In this document: in pieces, positions 1 to 14,727 of the stretch
How positions within the stretch are numbered: position 1 is the stretch's first letter
How the letters are laid out: every line of letters starts with the position of its first letter
Assembly: GCA_905182985.1 (NCBI GenBank)
Contig: CAJJDN010000037.1
Location: forward strand, 516,929-580,928
DNA length: 64,000 bases
Direction: 5' to 3'
DNA from: Paramecium sonneborni
Lineage: Eukaryota > Ciliophora > Oligohymenophorea > Peniculida > Parameciidae
Notes under the pieces: model-generated
Database searches by the model: none
The model's input: only the letters and a program-made list of their open reading frames with translations
Told to the model about the DNA's origin: nothing
Made by a program: the position numbers and the translations under genes

Positions 1-236
1 ATATCTTAAAATAATAAAATTTTAAATATATCGTTACGAATAAAAAATGTAAATAGTTTTAAAGACTAGGTTATTTTGTAGAAATCATTGAGAATGTTAT
101 TAAGCAAATACATTAAATTTGAAAGAAGTAAAAATAAGTGATAGAGAATTTTAATGCAAGAATTAGTATTCGTAATTTGTATAATCTTCAAATTAAAAAA
201 AAATTCAATTAATTAAAATGGATAATATTATTAAAA

Positions 237-1343
237 ATGAGACCATAAGTGGGATTGAAAATATAAGGAAAATTAAAACCATCAGATAAACAACTAATAG
301 AAATAGTAAATTTGCATGGGGGCATAAATTGTACAAGTTGGAGCTAAGTGGCTAGAATTTATGAAAATTAGGTTGGAGTTAGAGTGAGAAAGGCCTATGA
401 ATTAAAGAGATTATACATATCTTTTACTTAATATGATGAATAATTTACAAGGGAACAATTGGTGGAATTATTCGAATCAGCAATTTAGAGCAGAGGGAAC
501 TCAAGAGCAGGAAGCAAATAGTTTGAACAAAGAACAGGAATTCATATTTACATTTCAAGATATACCTCATATATTAAAGGATGGCTGAGATAGGGTTTGA
601 AATATATGAGAGATGTATTTTTGCCATCAAGAAACAAATCTTGGGCTCAAACTGAATTTTATTCGAAATGTTAATATATCCCACCAAGATCTGCATTTTA
701 TATGCTTAAGATCTTAGATTGTGATTTGAAAGACTACTAAGATGATTTTATAATAATGGATTTTTATAAATGTGCTAGAGTTTTTTAGTAATTACTATAT
801 TTGTATGCTTTGAATTTCAATATTAAAAGTAGAACAGAAGTTTATGGATTATTTAGTTAAATGATCACAAGAAGAATGTATAAGAAAATACATTGTTATG
901 CACATTATTTTGAAGAACTTAGAAAAATTAATGTGACTAAGATTTGTAAAGATGAATAACTTACTTAGCATCCTATGTTGGCTAGAACAATAAAATAAAA
1001 TTAGGAATCCTCTTTGTATAAATTATTATTTTAAGAACATGATTACACAGTAAAATTTAAATTATTTAATGAATCTAATGATTTAGATTAGAATCAATTT
1101 AGTGTACTATTTAAGCCATCAAAATTAAAAGAGTAATCTAATGAACAAGAAACATTTGTAATGAATTTAGTTGAATTAAAAGAGGAAAATAAAATCAAGA
1201 GTTAAAAAGTACCTACTGAGTTTATAGAAACAAAAAGGAAAGTAAAGCAAAAAAAATATTTTCGGGGACATTTTATACGTGATGGAACCTATTCTTGTTG
1301 CAATTAAACAACAAAATAATTTGATTATGATTATGATATTTGA
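237..1343 (+). CDS. ARID-like DNA-binding domain protein
   Basis: Single open frame of 368 codons when TAA/TAG are read as Gln, with no intron seen, ending at TGA. The ATG at 218 is in another frame and soon stops, so 237 is the start. Residues about 15-65 read like an ARID/BRIGHT domain: an HGG turn, a conserved Trp (TSWSQVARIYENQ), an arginine-rich step (VGVRVRKAYELKRLY) and a following Phe/Tyr. This domain binds DNA in chromatin regulators. The rest is basic and Lys/Gln-rich, with a Cys pair (SCCNQ) near the C-terminus, and I do not recognise it. A nuclear role is inferred. The domain call is by eye and could be wrong; that it is a gene is much surer. Confidence 0.6.
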
Positions 1344-1586
1344 TAAAGATATTTCTTATAATTAAAGATTAAATATAATTATTGGAGTTATTAGATTATC
1401 TAATAAATAGTTTATAAATATTTAATATTTAGTTAAAGAGAGAATGCAAAGATGACGGTGTATTTTTATTAATTTCTTCCAATTTTTTGTTTGAATGTAA
1501 ATAACTATATATGAATAATATTACGTATGATTTGATAAATTAAAGCGATTGCTCAAATCCAGATTGAAAAATAAATTTAAATAGTT

Positions 1587-3128
1587 ATGAATCCTTTGCA
1601 ACAGCTTTACCTCTAAGCAATAATCAAACATTAAGAATAAGAAAAGGTGAAGTAAGAAGAATAAGTATTAAAGTAAAATAATGAGGTATAGTGATATATT
1701 AAATATTTTAGATTTAGAAATAGCAGCAACTGCTATCATTGATGTCATACTAAACAAACAATCTTATTGAAAAGTATTAATAACTATTTATTATTTAGAA
1801 AAGCTTGGTCTTTAATCGACATTCAAAATAGAGTTACTTAATACTTTTAACAATAGGTGTTGAGAAAGTAAGTTGTAAGAATAAACAATTGCATTGACTA
1901 TCACTTACCCTATTTTCTCAATGTTTTGGGCAATTTGATAATTCATGGATTAGATTAGATCTAAGGAGAAACTGAATAAATAGCTATACTAAAGACTTCA
2001 TTTATTGCCTAACCGATCTAAATTACAATGAGTAGTTCTTTATTTTAAACACTTTCTCTATTATTAAGATCTTAACTTGTATAATACGATAAAGGTAATA
2101 TTAATATATATCATTTTTAGGTACTTAATATCTTTCCAAATTCTTAATTTTCAGAGATGACTTTTGTGACATTTTCTTTAATACACTTTATTAGTATTCT
2201 ATATCATCCAACCAATAAGTGAGTTAATAATTAAGCTTTGCCTAACTTAATTCAATGATAAAGAAATAGCCTGAAGATATTTGGGGGACCTTTATTTTTA
2301 AATTGTTAAGTCAATAACAATAGAAATTGGATAAAGATTAATTTTTAGTTCAATTCAATCAATACACAGTCTACATGAACAACTTTTTCAAAAAATCTAA
2401 TTTGATTTTTGATGTTGTAGAAAACTCTGTTAAATAAACTGCTTAAATTCATAATGATTCCATTTTCTAAGAAGTAATTATACTTTATTATTTTTCTAGT
2501 ATCTATTAATAATGGGTAGTTTCAAAGCGACTACACAAGATTTCTTAAAAAAAGCTACTAGTGTATATTTTGATGAATAAAATGATGAAATTGATTTAAA
2601 TGAATTCAATATTAGAACTTAAAGAATTCATAAATAGATGAATTGTTCAATTTTATATATTCTTCCAATGTTATTACAAATAGAAAGTCATATGATTGAT
2701 TTGATACAATAAGATAGATATAATGAAAATGTTTAAGTTAAAAATAGTTCTAATTACTATTTGAAAATGATAGAAAGATTAAAAAATAAATGTGTATACA
2801 ATGGAGAGGATGAATGCAATTGTAAGAAATGCCAATGCATAAGAAGGAATCGTAATTCTGCTAAAGAATCTTAAAGGAAAAAAAGAGAAGCTTTAGAGAA
2901 GATAGGACCACTTTAAGATGCTTATGAAGAATTGCAGAAGAAAGTATTGATATATTTAACATTTAGATTAAAGTTATTGAGAATGAAAATGAAACTCTTA
3001 GATAATTATTGACAGATTTATTTAAACATCCTACTGTTTCTTAATTATCACCTGAGTTCATTGAACCATTGACTAAGGTTATTTAAGATACAGATCCTGT
3101 ACAACATTCAAGTTCTTATGAATGTTGA
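1587..3128 (+). CDS. bZIP transcription factor, C-terminal basic-leucine zipper
   Basis: Six exons joined by five introns (1686-1711, 1774-1798, 2095-2120, 2474-2499, 2944-2966; 23-26 nt) give 471 residues ending in TGA. The phases fit at every junction. About residues 375-400 is a bZIP basic region, RRNRNSAKESQRKKREALEK, with the family's N-x7-R-like spacing, followed by a coiled coil (IKVIENENETLRQLL). A Cys-rich stretch (ECNCKKCQC) lies just before it. The N-terminus is Gln-rich (KVKQEEQVLKQ), and the middle is helical without a recognised domain. Such factors bind DNA as dimers. The internal ATG at 2512 starts a shorter bZIP-only frame, but the upstream exons are open and correctly spliced, so the long model is preferred. 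Confidence 0.75.
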
Positions 3129-3262
3129 TTAAATGACATTGTCAACGTTAAGTAACAAATTTGAATATCTATATATATATTTATATATGGATATGAATAA
3201 ACATAATTTAAGTTCTCTCTTAAATTTCATATTTAAGAAACAAAAAAGAAAGGTGTTAAATG

Positions 3263-4285
3263 TCAAATATTTATAATTGATAAAATTAAATCGATCAACT
3301 ACCAGATGCTTTTCTATGATAATAATAATAATAAAAATATTTACTTCTCTAACCGTATTGTTAAACTCTTGAAAGTAGTATAAATTTACTCAAATTTATC
3401 TGATACTAAATCTAACTATCTAACCAATTCTTCAGGCTTTGGACATTCCCTAAATTTAATTGTCTTAATTAAAGCAACAGTGAATTCCCTAAAATAATTT
3501 AGATTTAAACTTTGCTAACACGTGGGCAGCATCAATTTCAATGTTTGAATCCCCCAAACATATAAGATTGGTGAATACATCATTTTCATACTTAGATCTT
3601 ATATCTTTAAAGGCTTCTATCTTCCATTTACCACAATCTCCAGGAAACATATCTTCATATCCATGTCTTGCAGATATAACAACTATCTTTTTGTCAAATA
3701 TGACTTAAAACACCTTATTCATATATCTACTTTAAATTAAATATCTACAATTTGCTACTGTATTCAACCCAACCCTAAGCAGCATTTGTTATAATAAAAA
3801 CATCTCCAACTTAAGAAGCTTTTTCTAACAATCTACTCTTTATATATTAATTTTAATTACAGCGCTTTCATTTAATGCAGTCAACTATTCTAATACATCT
3901 ATTGGTAAATCTACAAACCCATATCCTCCCAAAAATGTTGTGCATAATAATGTATCATCCCAATCAAATATTGTTACTAAATAAATCATCATATAAAAGC
4001 ATTACAAGTTTGATGCTTCTTTTATTATTACATCAATTTATTATTCATAAGTTTCTAAATGTAGTTGTTACGTACATCTTCATTAGTTCTTATAACATAA
4101 TTTAATTGAAATTCCTTTGAAGTATTCTCTTTCTCTTATTCTTATTTTATTCCCAATCTTTGTAAATAATTTGATCTCCACTGTTTTCCCTAAAGTGAAT
4201 TTAATATATTGTCTTAAATCCAAGCTTAAGGATTTTCCATCTTATCTTACTCAACTTTTTCCATTACCGTCAAACTCTAATTCAT
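3263..4285 (-). CDS. HAD-fold phosphatase-like protein
   Basis: Minus-strand gene with about four short introns. Motif I of the HAD superfamily is clear (TIFDWDDTLL), with the nucleophile Asp and the second Asp both present. Motif II is VFIITNAAQGW, and a motif IV-like GDSNIEIDAA follows. The second half (SARHGYEDMFPGDCGKWKIEAF, split by my reading limits) and a C-terminal helix (KPEELVRQLDLVSDKFE) belong to the same frame. HAD enzymes hydrolyse phosphate esters; the substrate here is unknown. The start is MNQSLTVMEKVEQDK. The last 25 codons are very hydrophobic, and a further intron could change them, so the 3' end is uncertain. Confidence 0.72.
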
Positions 4286-5714
4286 AATTTTGAGCTTATT
4301 AATTAATTTATTTATAAATACATATGAGTGGCTCAAAAATTTTTATCGATGATCAAGCTATACTCTAGCTACTATTACTAAACTACACTTGAGAAGAATT
4401 GTTTTAGTAATTTAAACAGCCATTTTATTCAACGATTATTAAGATTTTTCTAAATACTTAAAATATGTCTAAAGTAATTATGATGAATTATTTACAATTG
4501 TTTATCCTTTGTGAAAATCTTAAAAATATTTTTAATCATTTTAGAACAATAATTCTTCAAACCATGAAATACCTTTTGTTTCTACATATAGAAATAAAAT
4601 TCTACCAAAATACAAACTAAAATTCCATAAATTTCTCTAAGTTTAGTTTACTTTGGTAACATAGGATAATTTAATTCATTTTATACTTAATGTTAAATAA
4701 ACCTATCTTTTTAATGACAAAATGTTTATATTAAGTATTTGAAAAGTTTACAATTTCACAATCATGTAAACTTTATTATGAACATTTGAAATATGATACT
4801 TTTTTGAATTCATTCTGAATATTGTTATCAAATTTACTTCTTTCAAATTCAGTTTACTATCATGCAAGCAAAATCCTGTTATATATATGCTGGAGTTTAA
4901 CAAGATATCGATATAGTAGGAAACTTATGAGAATTATATTAATTATTCCCCCAAAGAATAGATTAGACTTTCTACAAACATTTTCATAGATTATATTTAT
5001 TCTATATCTTGATTATTGCATTAAGAATTAAATACTATAGTAATAATTTTTATTGAGTGATAATCTTAAAAATTTTTTTTCTGATATTTCTATAAATCTA
5101 AGCCTAAAGTATGTCCAAAAATTTATTTATTATACATATGAATTGGGACTATAATAAAATAATTCACAAGCCAAAAGAATCTTTTTTTTAAATTTCAAAA
5201 TATCATTTAATGGATAAACTTCAAATGTTCTGAAATTGACTTAAGAATTTACTCTATATACTGAAATATATATATTCATTTTCGCATAAGAAATATGTAA
5301 TTATAAATCAATTTTTCGAGAATGTCAATAGTTTTAAATATTATTAAAAAAATACCGAAGTTTAATTTATCTTTTTCAAACTTCTAGTCTAAAATAAATA
5401 GAATCAAATTCAAGAAATTATTATATTATTAACAACTATTAAAAAATAAATTTGTTTTCATATAATCATTTATTGTTGAATAATTTTCTGAATGATATCA
5501 AAAACAATTAGTATTTGTAATGTGTCTAAATGAATTAATTATAAAGATAATTAATAAAATTAAAAACAATTTTTCAATATGAATTGTATTAAAACATATA
5601 ATTCTAATAAATGAGTCAGAAAAGATATTTTAAGAGATTTAATAAGAGAATTAAAATCTCACAAATCAAATCATTATTTTATTTTATGAATATGTAACAG
5701 AAATACTAAAGAAC
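4286..5714. other. AT-rich intergenic region, no gene recognised
   Basis: About 1.4 kb of very AT-rich sequence between two minus-strand genes. Frames on both strands are broken by TGA at roughly random spacing, and I see no motif or plausible intron-exon structure. Confidence 0.5.
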
Positions 5715-8700
5715 TCATTAAGGAATTTCTACATGTTCTTGAATTTCATCCAAATCAATGTCATTAGATTTTTTTTTTGGATTTTGCTTTTTTTAATTGT
5801 CTTTCTTTTCGATTAACTTAAAAGCACTAAAATCAGCTTTACTCTTGTCAGCAGTAATTGAAATACCTAAAATTTAATCATTTTTTACCTTAGTTTTATA
5901 AATATGTAATTTTATCTTCATAATTAGTTATATCGTGTAATTCCTTAAAATTAACAACAACAACATTTTTAGTAATAAGTGATAATAATTTCTTTTACAA
6001 AATGCCTATTCCATTTAATGTAGTTTTGTCATAATTTTGATTATAACCTGTAAGAATTAAAATAGATTATTAACTAAACATAATAAATTAAATATAATAC
6101 GTTTAAGGTAAAAAGAGTTCAATTTGAACATTTTCAACTAATTAATTGGTTTCTGTTTAAATTTCTACAGCTTAGAGAAGTTTTTGAACATATTCAACTG
6201 AATATTAATTTTTTTTTAAAGAAGTTGTTATCTTTTCATCTTTAATTAAAGCTTCATGAATTTTAGTTATTTTTGCTTCTGGATAGGTTCTTTTTAATAT
6301 TTCATAGATCAAAACAATTCTGTTATTTTCTTTTGTTTTTAAGTTATCTAAAGAATTGGCAACTTTTTCAATCTCTTCTATAGGTTATTCAGACATGATA
6401 TAATAGTGAACCAATTTTAAAGTAGTTTAGTGATTGAAATTTGATTTATCAACCAATGACTTGATTTAATCGACTATTTCATTTTCAGTTAAACCTAATT
6501 GAATAACACTCTCTAGAATTTCATTAAAATAATGCTTATAAATAACAGTATTTTTATTGATTTTTTCGAAGGTTTTTAAAAATACATCAACTTACTTAAG
6601 TTTACAATTGGCCAATGTCATCAAAACTTAAATTCTTATTTCATTAAAAGTGGAATTAAATTAAATACCATATTATTCTAATAAAATATTATAAAAAATT
6701 TGATTTGAGATATGATTTTTTTAAAATTTTTCAATAATTTTTAATATTTTTATAATTCCTAATTTAGAACCAAATTAAACAAATAAAAGGCTTAATTCTT
6801 TAATAATAGGAAGTTCTTTGGCATTCATAACTAAATCAAAATATTATCTATTTGTAAGTTTTGGAGCTAATATTCTAATTTAACTTTTGACTTTTTCAAT
6901 TTCAGTTGTTGTTAATTTGAATAATGTTGAGGCTTCTAAAACTTATTTATATTTCATCTCTTCAGTATCAAGAAAGCATTCAGCTTTAATTTTATCACTT
7001 AGTTATAGAACATTTTCTGGAGGGTTTTCTAATTACAAAGCAATACCACATAACTAAACCTTAAAATATTTATAAGATTTTTCATTATTCAACTAAAGAG
7101 CAGCATCTTCAGGTGTAAAAAGATTAAGTTTAATTAAGGCTTAAACAAAAGTTGAATCTGGAAATGGAGTATTAGGATTGTTTTATCTGTAATAATCTAC
7201 AACTCTTTAAACCAAAATAAGAATATGTTTACTTGTATAACCTGCACCTTCAAATCTTTCAACAAAATTTACCAATGCATTAAATTTCATTATTGATGAA
7301 CTTTATAATGATGATAATATGATCTAACAAACCCATTATATTTGATCACTTCTAATGAAACCATATAAATTTTAGGGAGACAAAGTTATATAATCAACAA
7401 ATCTATGAATAGGAATAATTTTTGTATCTCTTTAAAATATTTACAACATCATTGATAATTTATCTGAGTCAAAAGGTTCATCACTTCCAATAACTTTATT
7501 TAAAATTTATTTTGGTTATAATTTATTTTCTAATTAATCATTATATTGCAATAAAGCTTATCTGCATTTATTACTTACACAAGAACTCAATAATTCCTTA
7601 ATCACTTTATAGATATCATATTTTTTATTTTTAAGATCTTCAATTACTTACAGAAATGCTTCTTCTTGAATTTGATTCTTAATCTAAGCATTGAGTTTAA
7701 TTTCAAGTAATGTTTTTAGTACAGAATTAGGATTTGCTTTAATAGTTTAACGACAAGCAGCCTAAAACCTTTCTACATATTCTTAGGCATCTCTTTAAGC
7801 ATAAATTAAATAATGTATAGCATTGTAAGTATTGATTCTTTTAGAGTCCATATTGGATACATATTAATCAACATATTCTTTCATGTTAACTCCATTTAAA
7901 TATAAATAATTCAGTATCTTAACACTTGTTTCTCCACTTTCTTTTAAAGCATTTGTAAGCTCATCATATTTTTTGCTTCCTAAAAGACTATTACATAGTT
8001 GACATAAGAGTGGAACTTCTATTTCTTTTTTAATAATTCTTTAAGTTAATTCTGTAACAATTTTTTTTACAAATTCTTGAGATGGTTTCTAAGTTTAGAC
8101 TGTCAATCTATCTAAAAGAAATACAAGGAATTTTGATGACAGATTATTTGGGTTTTATTCTATAGTTGTAATAATCATATCTTTTAATTCTTTTATTAGA
8201 TCAGAATCAAAATATCTTGGCAAGTATGAATAAGCTTTAAAGATATTAAGTACAGAATCTTCCTATAACAATTCAATTTTTTATAATAGCAAATCTTTTA
8301 CTTACTTGACTAAATGTGGAAGTGTATATTTTGGGGACAAATTTTAAAATTGTACTTCAGCTAGACTTTTGAAAAGTTAAGATTTCTAAATAAATATTAA
8401 AATTTACTTATTCTATATCCAATTCTTCTAAAAGACCCTCCACTACTCTTACTGCATTGTTAAGTACTTACATATCATTTTTTGAAATTGAACAATTATT
8501 AACTTTTATTACTAGTGAACTGAAGATTTGAATTATCAAAAATGGTGAAAGTTATTTTGTATTAATTAATTATTCTGAAATAGATCTTGCTAATTAATCA
8601 TTAGAATGATTGAGAATTGCCAAATCATAATATACATTACACATATTTCTGAATGAAAACATCTGATTCTCTGACATTTACTGTATTCTTTAAAATAATT

Positions 8701-9050
8701 TTATCTAAGCTTATTGTGAGAAATTTGTTGGTATTTTGTTAGATCTAAATTTTCTTAACCAAAACAAAACATCAATTACATCTAAAATAATCAGTTACTT
8801 AAATACCATATTCAGTCAATTAATCAACAATCTCATTCAATTTACCAGTTAATTCTGAATAATTGTTATCATGACCCATTTATCTACTATATCTACCCAA
8901 CATTCTCAATGAAAGCACCACATGCTCTTGTTTAAAAATATCTTTGTTTTGTTAAAATATTTATAAGATAGATGCTGGACTATCAGCACTGCTTAATTTC
9001 TATACTAATGATTCATAAGTGGCAAATCCAAATCTAATGATTCTATTCAT
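5715..9050 (-). CDS. Large RAP/FASTK-like helical-repeat protein, probably mitochondrial
   Basis: Long minus-strand gene of roughly 1,050 residues interrupted by several short introns, for example 6074-6100 and one near 8386. The N-terminus (MNRIIRFGFATYES) is basic and hydroxylated, like a mitochondrial presequence. The body is a run of helical repeats of the FASTK/octotricopeptide type found in organellar RNA-binding proteins. Near the C-terminus, LLSLITKNVVVVNFKELHD followed by a KITYL helix resembles a RAP domain. The tail is lysine- and acid-rich and ends ...EIQEHVEIPQ. Role inferred from the family: maturation or translation of mitochondrial rRNA/mRNA. The frame is also open for about 340 bp upstream of 9050, so an earlier start cannot be excluded, but the presequence argues for 9050. 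Confidence 0.62.
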
Positions 9051-9390
9051 CCAGAATTAAAAAATTAATTTTAAAAAATCAAACATCAAATTAGAACTTT
9101 ATATAAATTTCACGATCATTTTATATTATCTATGGATTCTAACCTTTCTTAGGTACCTTTGATAATTCACATGAACAACGAAAAATAAAACCTTAACCTA
9201 ATATTTCTCCATTGCCTTAAAAATCAATTTTTCGATCCATCCTTTTGTATTCAATTTGGTAATGTGTTATAGACTATGTAAAACTTAAATGAACTGTTTC
9301 TTCAAAATTTTTTTATTAATACTTGGGTTTGCACTAAAATATATTTTTAGTTTTACTTCAATGCTAACTATTTATTTATTTTATCTCAAC
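9051..9390. other. Spacer upstream of RAP-like gene
   Basis: 340 bp between two minus-strand genes. One minus frame is free of TGA here, but it has no start of its own and no recognisable motif. It is probably 3' and 5' flanking sequence. Confidence 0.4.
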
Positions 9391-9777
9391 TCATCCAATA
9401 ATTTCGTTAGTTATTTGTTCATTTATTGTACTTTTATACATTTCTCTTAAAAATCTGACTAAGTGTCTATTAAATTTTTTTAATCTATTATTGTTTTTCT
9501 ATTATAAAATATAAATTTTTATATTACCCTAGACCTTCTATTTCTTAATTTTTTTGATGTACTTATTATTATAATTCTAAAATCTTTTCTTCTTGTTTTT
9601 TTTTTTCATCTTAAATTCTCTAAATTATTTAATTATTCAGACTTAATTCATTCTTTAATATTTCTACTTCATTTTTCAATTTATTATTTTCCTACTAAAG
9701 ATGCTATAATAGATTAGGATTTATAATGCCAGATAAGGTATTTGGTTTTAATTAGTTAAACTAAGAATTACTAACAT
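9391..9777 (-). CDS. Small basic coiled-coil protein, unrecognised
   Basis: Intronless frame of 128 residues (MNVSNSQFNQLKPNTLSG...). Residues about 25-65 form a coiled coil (LQHLQQENNKLKNEVEIL), followed by a lysine-rich patch and a basic helix (RLKKFNRHLVRFLREM). It ends ...NEIIG before TGA. A 29-nt GT-AG stretch lies inside but splicing it moves to a poorer frame, so the unspliced reading is preferred. Its start lies about 20 bp from the first ATG of the divergent SNARE gene. The function is unknown. Confidence 0.5.
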
Positions 9778-9796
9778 TCATTTAAATTATTAATTA

Positions 9797-10460
9797 ATGT
9801 AAGTAAGTACATTTAATAAACTATTTGAGGTATTATAATTCAAATAATTAACAAGTTTAATCTTAATTTGCTGAATTATATGATAATTTAGAATAATTTG
9901 ATCAAAATCATAAAGATGCCAGCAACTCAAATGTTGGTTAAGACATTATAGATTCTTAAGATTAGATTCAAAAATTCTGAAATAACAATTAAACAATATT
10001 CAAAGACTTGAAATAATAAGTAATTGGAACAAAAATTACAATAAAAACGAAAGACCATTGCAATAAGTTAATAAGGTAAATGGAATAATCCTAAATAAAA
10101 ATTTGTAGATGAGTAATTAATACATGATTAGTTTGATGTTGATAATTAGATGATAAGAGATAGAGAAGAAGACATTTAAAAAATAGTATTCTTATTTCAA
10201 TTAAAAAAGATCGAGAAGCTTAAATACTAAATAAATTAGTTGAAGAACTTGCATTAGAAGCAAATAAAGCAGATGAAATTATTAGTATAATTGATATCAG
10301 TTAATAGACTTCTAAAGAAAATTTAGTTAAAGCCAATTTAGAATTAGATTAAGCCTAAGATTCATAGAAGTCAACAAATAAGAAATGGCTAATTTTAGCA
10401 ATTTTTGGCAATTATTCTTGTAGGAGTATTAGTAACAATTTTAGTTGTAAAATCAAATTG

Positions 10461-10461
<1 letters not shown>
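9797..10461 (+). pseudogene. Syntaxin-like SNARE gene with disrupted frame
   Basis: Clear SNARE content. A Habc-like N-terminal part is followed by a SNARE helix (IRDREEDIQK ... LVEELALEANKADEIISI) and a C-terminal membrane anchor (WLILAI then AIILVGVLVTILVV). The frame is not intact: an in-frame TGA lies at 9975-9977, one base seems missing in the A-run near 10177-10183, and one base is extra near 10402-10408 inside the anchor. The start codon may be split by a 31-nt intron (9799-9829), giving MYYNSNNQQV. The gene ends 1.2 kb from a contig end, so sequencing errors in homopolymers are at least as likely as true decay. Membrane-fusion function is inferred from the family. Confidence 0.6.
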
Positions 10462-11677
<1,216 letters not shown>

Positions 11678-11678
11678 N
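11678..11678. other. Single-N scaffold join
   Basis: One undetermined base placed exactly between two perfect direct repeats. This marks a contig join rather than a real gap. Confidence 0.9.
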
Positions 11679-13030
<1,352 letters not shown>

Positions 13031-13032
<2 letters not shown>

Positions 13033-14305
13033 GCTATCAAGAATCAGGTCTAAATACTATTAATGTTAAGTTCTGAATGCTCTAAAGGCTCGTAAACTAC
13101 TGTATTAATCAACATCGACTAACATACCAATATAAGGGAGTGTATATTGTGGATTTGATCCTACAGCTCCTTCATTGCATTTGGGGAATCTGGTTTCGAT
13201 CTTGAATTTAGCAAGACTTGGTTAATTGGGATTTAAGCCAATTGCTATAATTGGTGGAGCTACTGTTTAATTAGGGGATCCTAGTTTTAAGCAGGAAGAG
13301 CGAAAGGAGCCGGATTTAATTGTAATCTAAAAGAATTTATAGAAAATAAGGTAATAGTTAGAAAGTTTGTATTCAAATATTGCAAATCATGCCAAGATTG
13401 ATTCAGGTTTATAAATACTTGATAACATGGAATTTTATAGAGAAACAAAGTTGATTGATTTTGTTTCAAAAGTAGGGAGACAATTTAGAATGAATAGTTT
13501 ATTAAATAAAGATCATATATCTAAGAGACTGAATGGTGAAGATGATGGTTTATCTTTGACAGAGTTCTTTTATACCATTTTATAAAGTTATGATTTTGCG
13601 TATTTGAATGAGAAATATGATTGTACTTTATAAATAGGAGGAAGTGATTAATGGGGTAATATTACTAATGGTTGTGATTTTGTAAAGAAACAATATAGGA
13701 AGTAGGTTTATGGGATTACTACTCCTTTATTAACAGATAAAAATGGATCGAAATTTGGGAAAAGTGAGGGTAATGCATTATTTTTGGATGAAAGTTCAAA
13801 ATACAATATGAAATAGTATTTGTTAAATTTAGCAGATGATTCTATCGAGGATTTTCTATTGATGTTAACATTTTTAAAAAAGGAATAAATTAATACTATA
13901 ATGGAGTAGCATAATGCAAATCCAGAAAAGAGAGTGGCTTAAAAGTGTTTAAGTGATGAATTGATGAAAATGATATATGGAGATGAAAATTCTGCAGATA
14001 AGAACTAAGTGCTTTATCGATTAAGGAGAGAGTAATTGATGATTATGAGCATTGCAGAATTTGATAGATTGGCATAAGAAGTAGATAAGGATGCTGTAAT
14101 AAAATTGTAGAAGTAAACAAATTTGATGGATGCCTTATTGAAATTAAGATCATCCAAATCAGAAATTCGAAGATTATTATAATCAGGAGCAATATTAATT
14201 AATGATTAGAGAGTAGATTAATTAGATTAGGCTTAATTATTGCATGACAAGTATATGTTGTTAAAAATTGGCAAAAGGGATTTGAGATTATTAATATTCA
14301 TTTGA
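13031..14305 (+). CDS. Tyrosyl-tRNA synthetase, bacterial/mitochondrial type
   Basis: Uninterrupted 424-residue frame that attaches Tyr to tRNA-Tyr. Residues 1-30 (MLSRIRSKYYQ...) are basic without acids, consistent with a mitochondrial presequence. GSVYCGFDPTAPSLHLGNL (residues about 36-54) carries the class I HIGH-type signature as HLGN. LQIGGSDQWGNI is the tyrosine-binding segment. KFGKSEGNA near residue 244 replaces KMSKS, as in bacterial TyrRS. An S4 RNA-binding domain (LRSSKSEIRRLLQSGAILI) lies at about 370-395. The length matches bacterial enzymes. The start ATG overlaps the start codon of the kinase on the other strand, leaving no room for a separate promoter between them. Confidence 0.93.
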
Positions 14306-14709
14306 TATAAAATATAATTAAAAAAATTTATATTAAGGAGAATTATATATATTTCAAAATTATAGTTATTTTTTATAGTAAATCATATATGATTTTAAAA
14401 ATCCTGTTTATAAATAACTGATTAACTTTATTTGTTTAATTTAACCAATTAAAAATTGTTTGGTATGATAATAAACAATATAGTATAGTTGGATAGGTTG
14501 ATATAAATATTTGAGGTAATAGATTAAATAAAATGGATTTATTTAGTAAAGTAGGATTGTAATTGTTTTGAAGTATTATTCAAGAATGGTATTTATAAAG
14601 GGTGATAATTTATAAAAAATGTATAGAGCTTTTTAAATTCTATATGATGGTTTCTTTAAAAGAATATATATTAAAAACCTTCAAATAAAGAGACTTCATA
14701 AAAATTTAA
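14306..14709. other. Intergenic spacer before SPT5
   Basis: AT-rich spacer of about 400 bp. No open frame of note and no RNA gene recognised. It probably holds the SPT5 promoter. Confidence 0.5.
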
Positions 14710-14727
14710 ATGAATATAATTAAATTA

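Noticed and set aside
2512..3128. Short bZIP gene starting at internal ATG
   Set aside because: Upstream exons join in frame with typical introns, giving a longer protein.
3875..4105. Plus-strand ORF
   Set aside because: Shadow of the HAD-like gene; real coding is on the minus strand with introns.
9830..9855. 26-nt intron in the SNARE 5' region
   Set aside because: Splicing it leads to a frame lacking the conserved N-terminal helix; the 31-nt intron ending at 9829 fits better.
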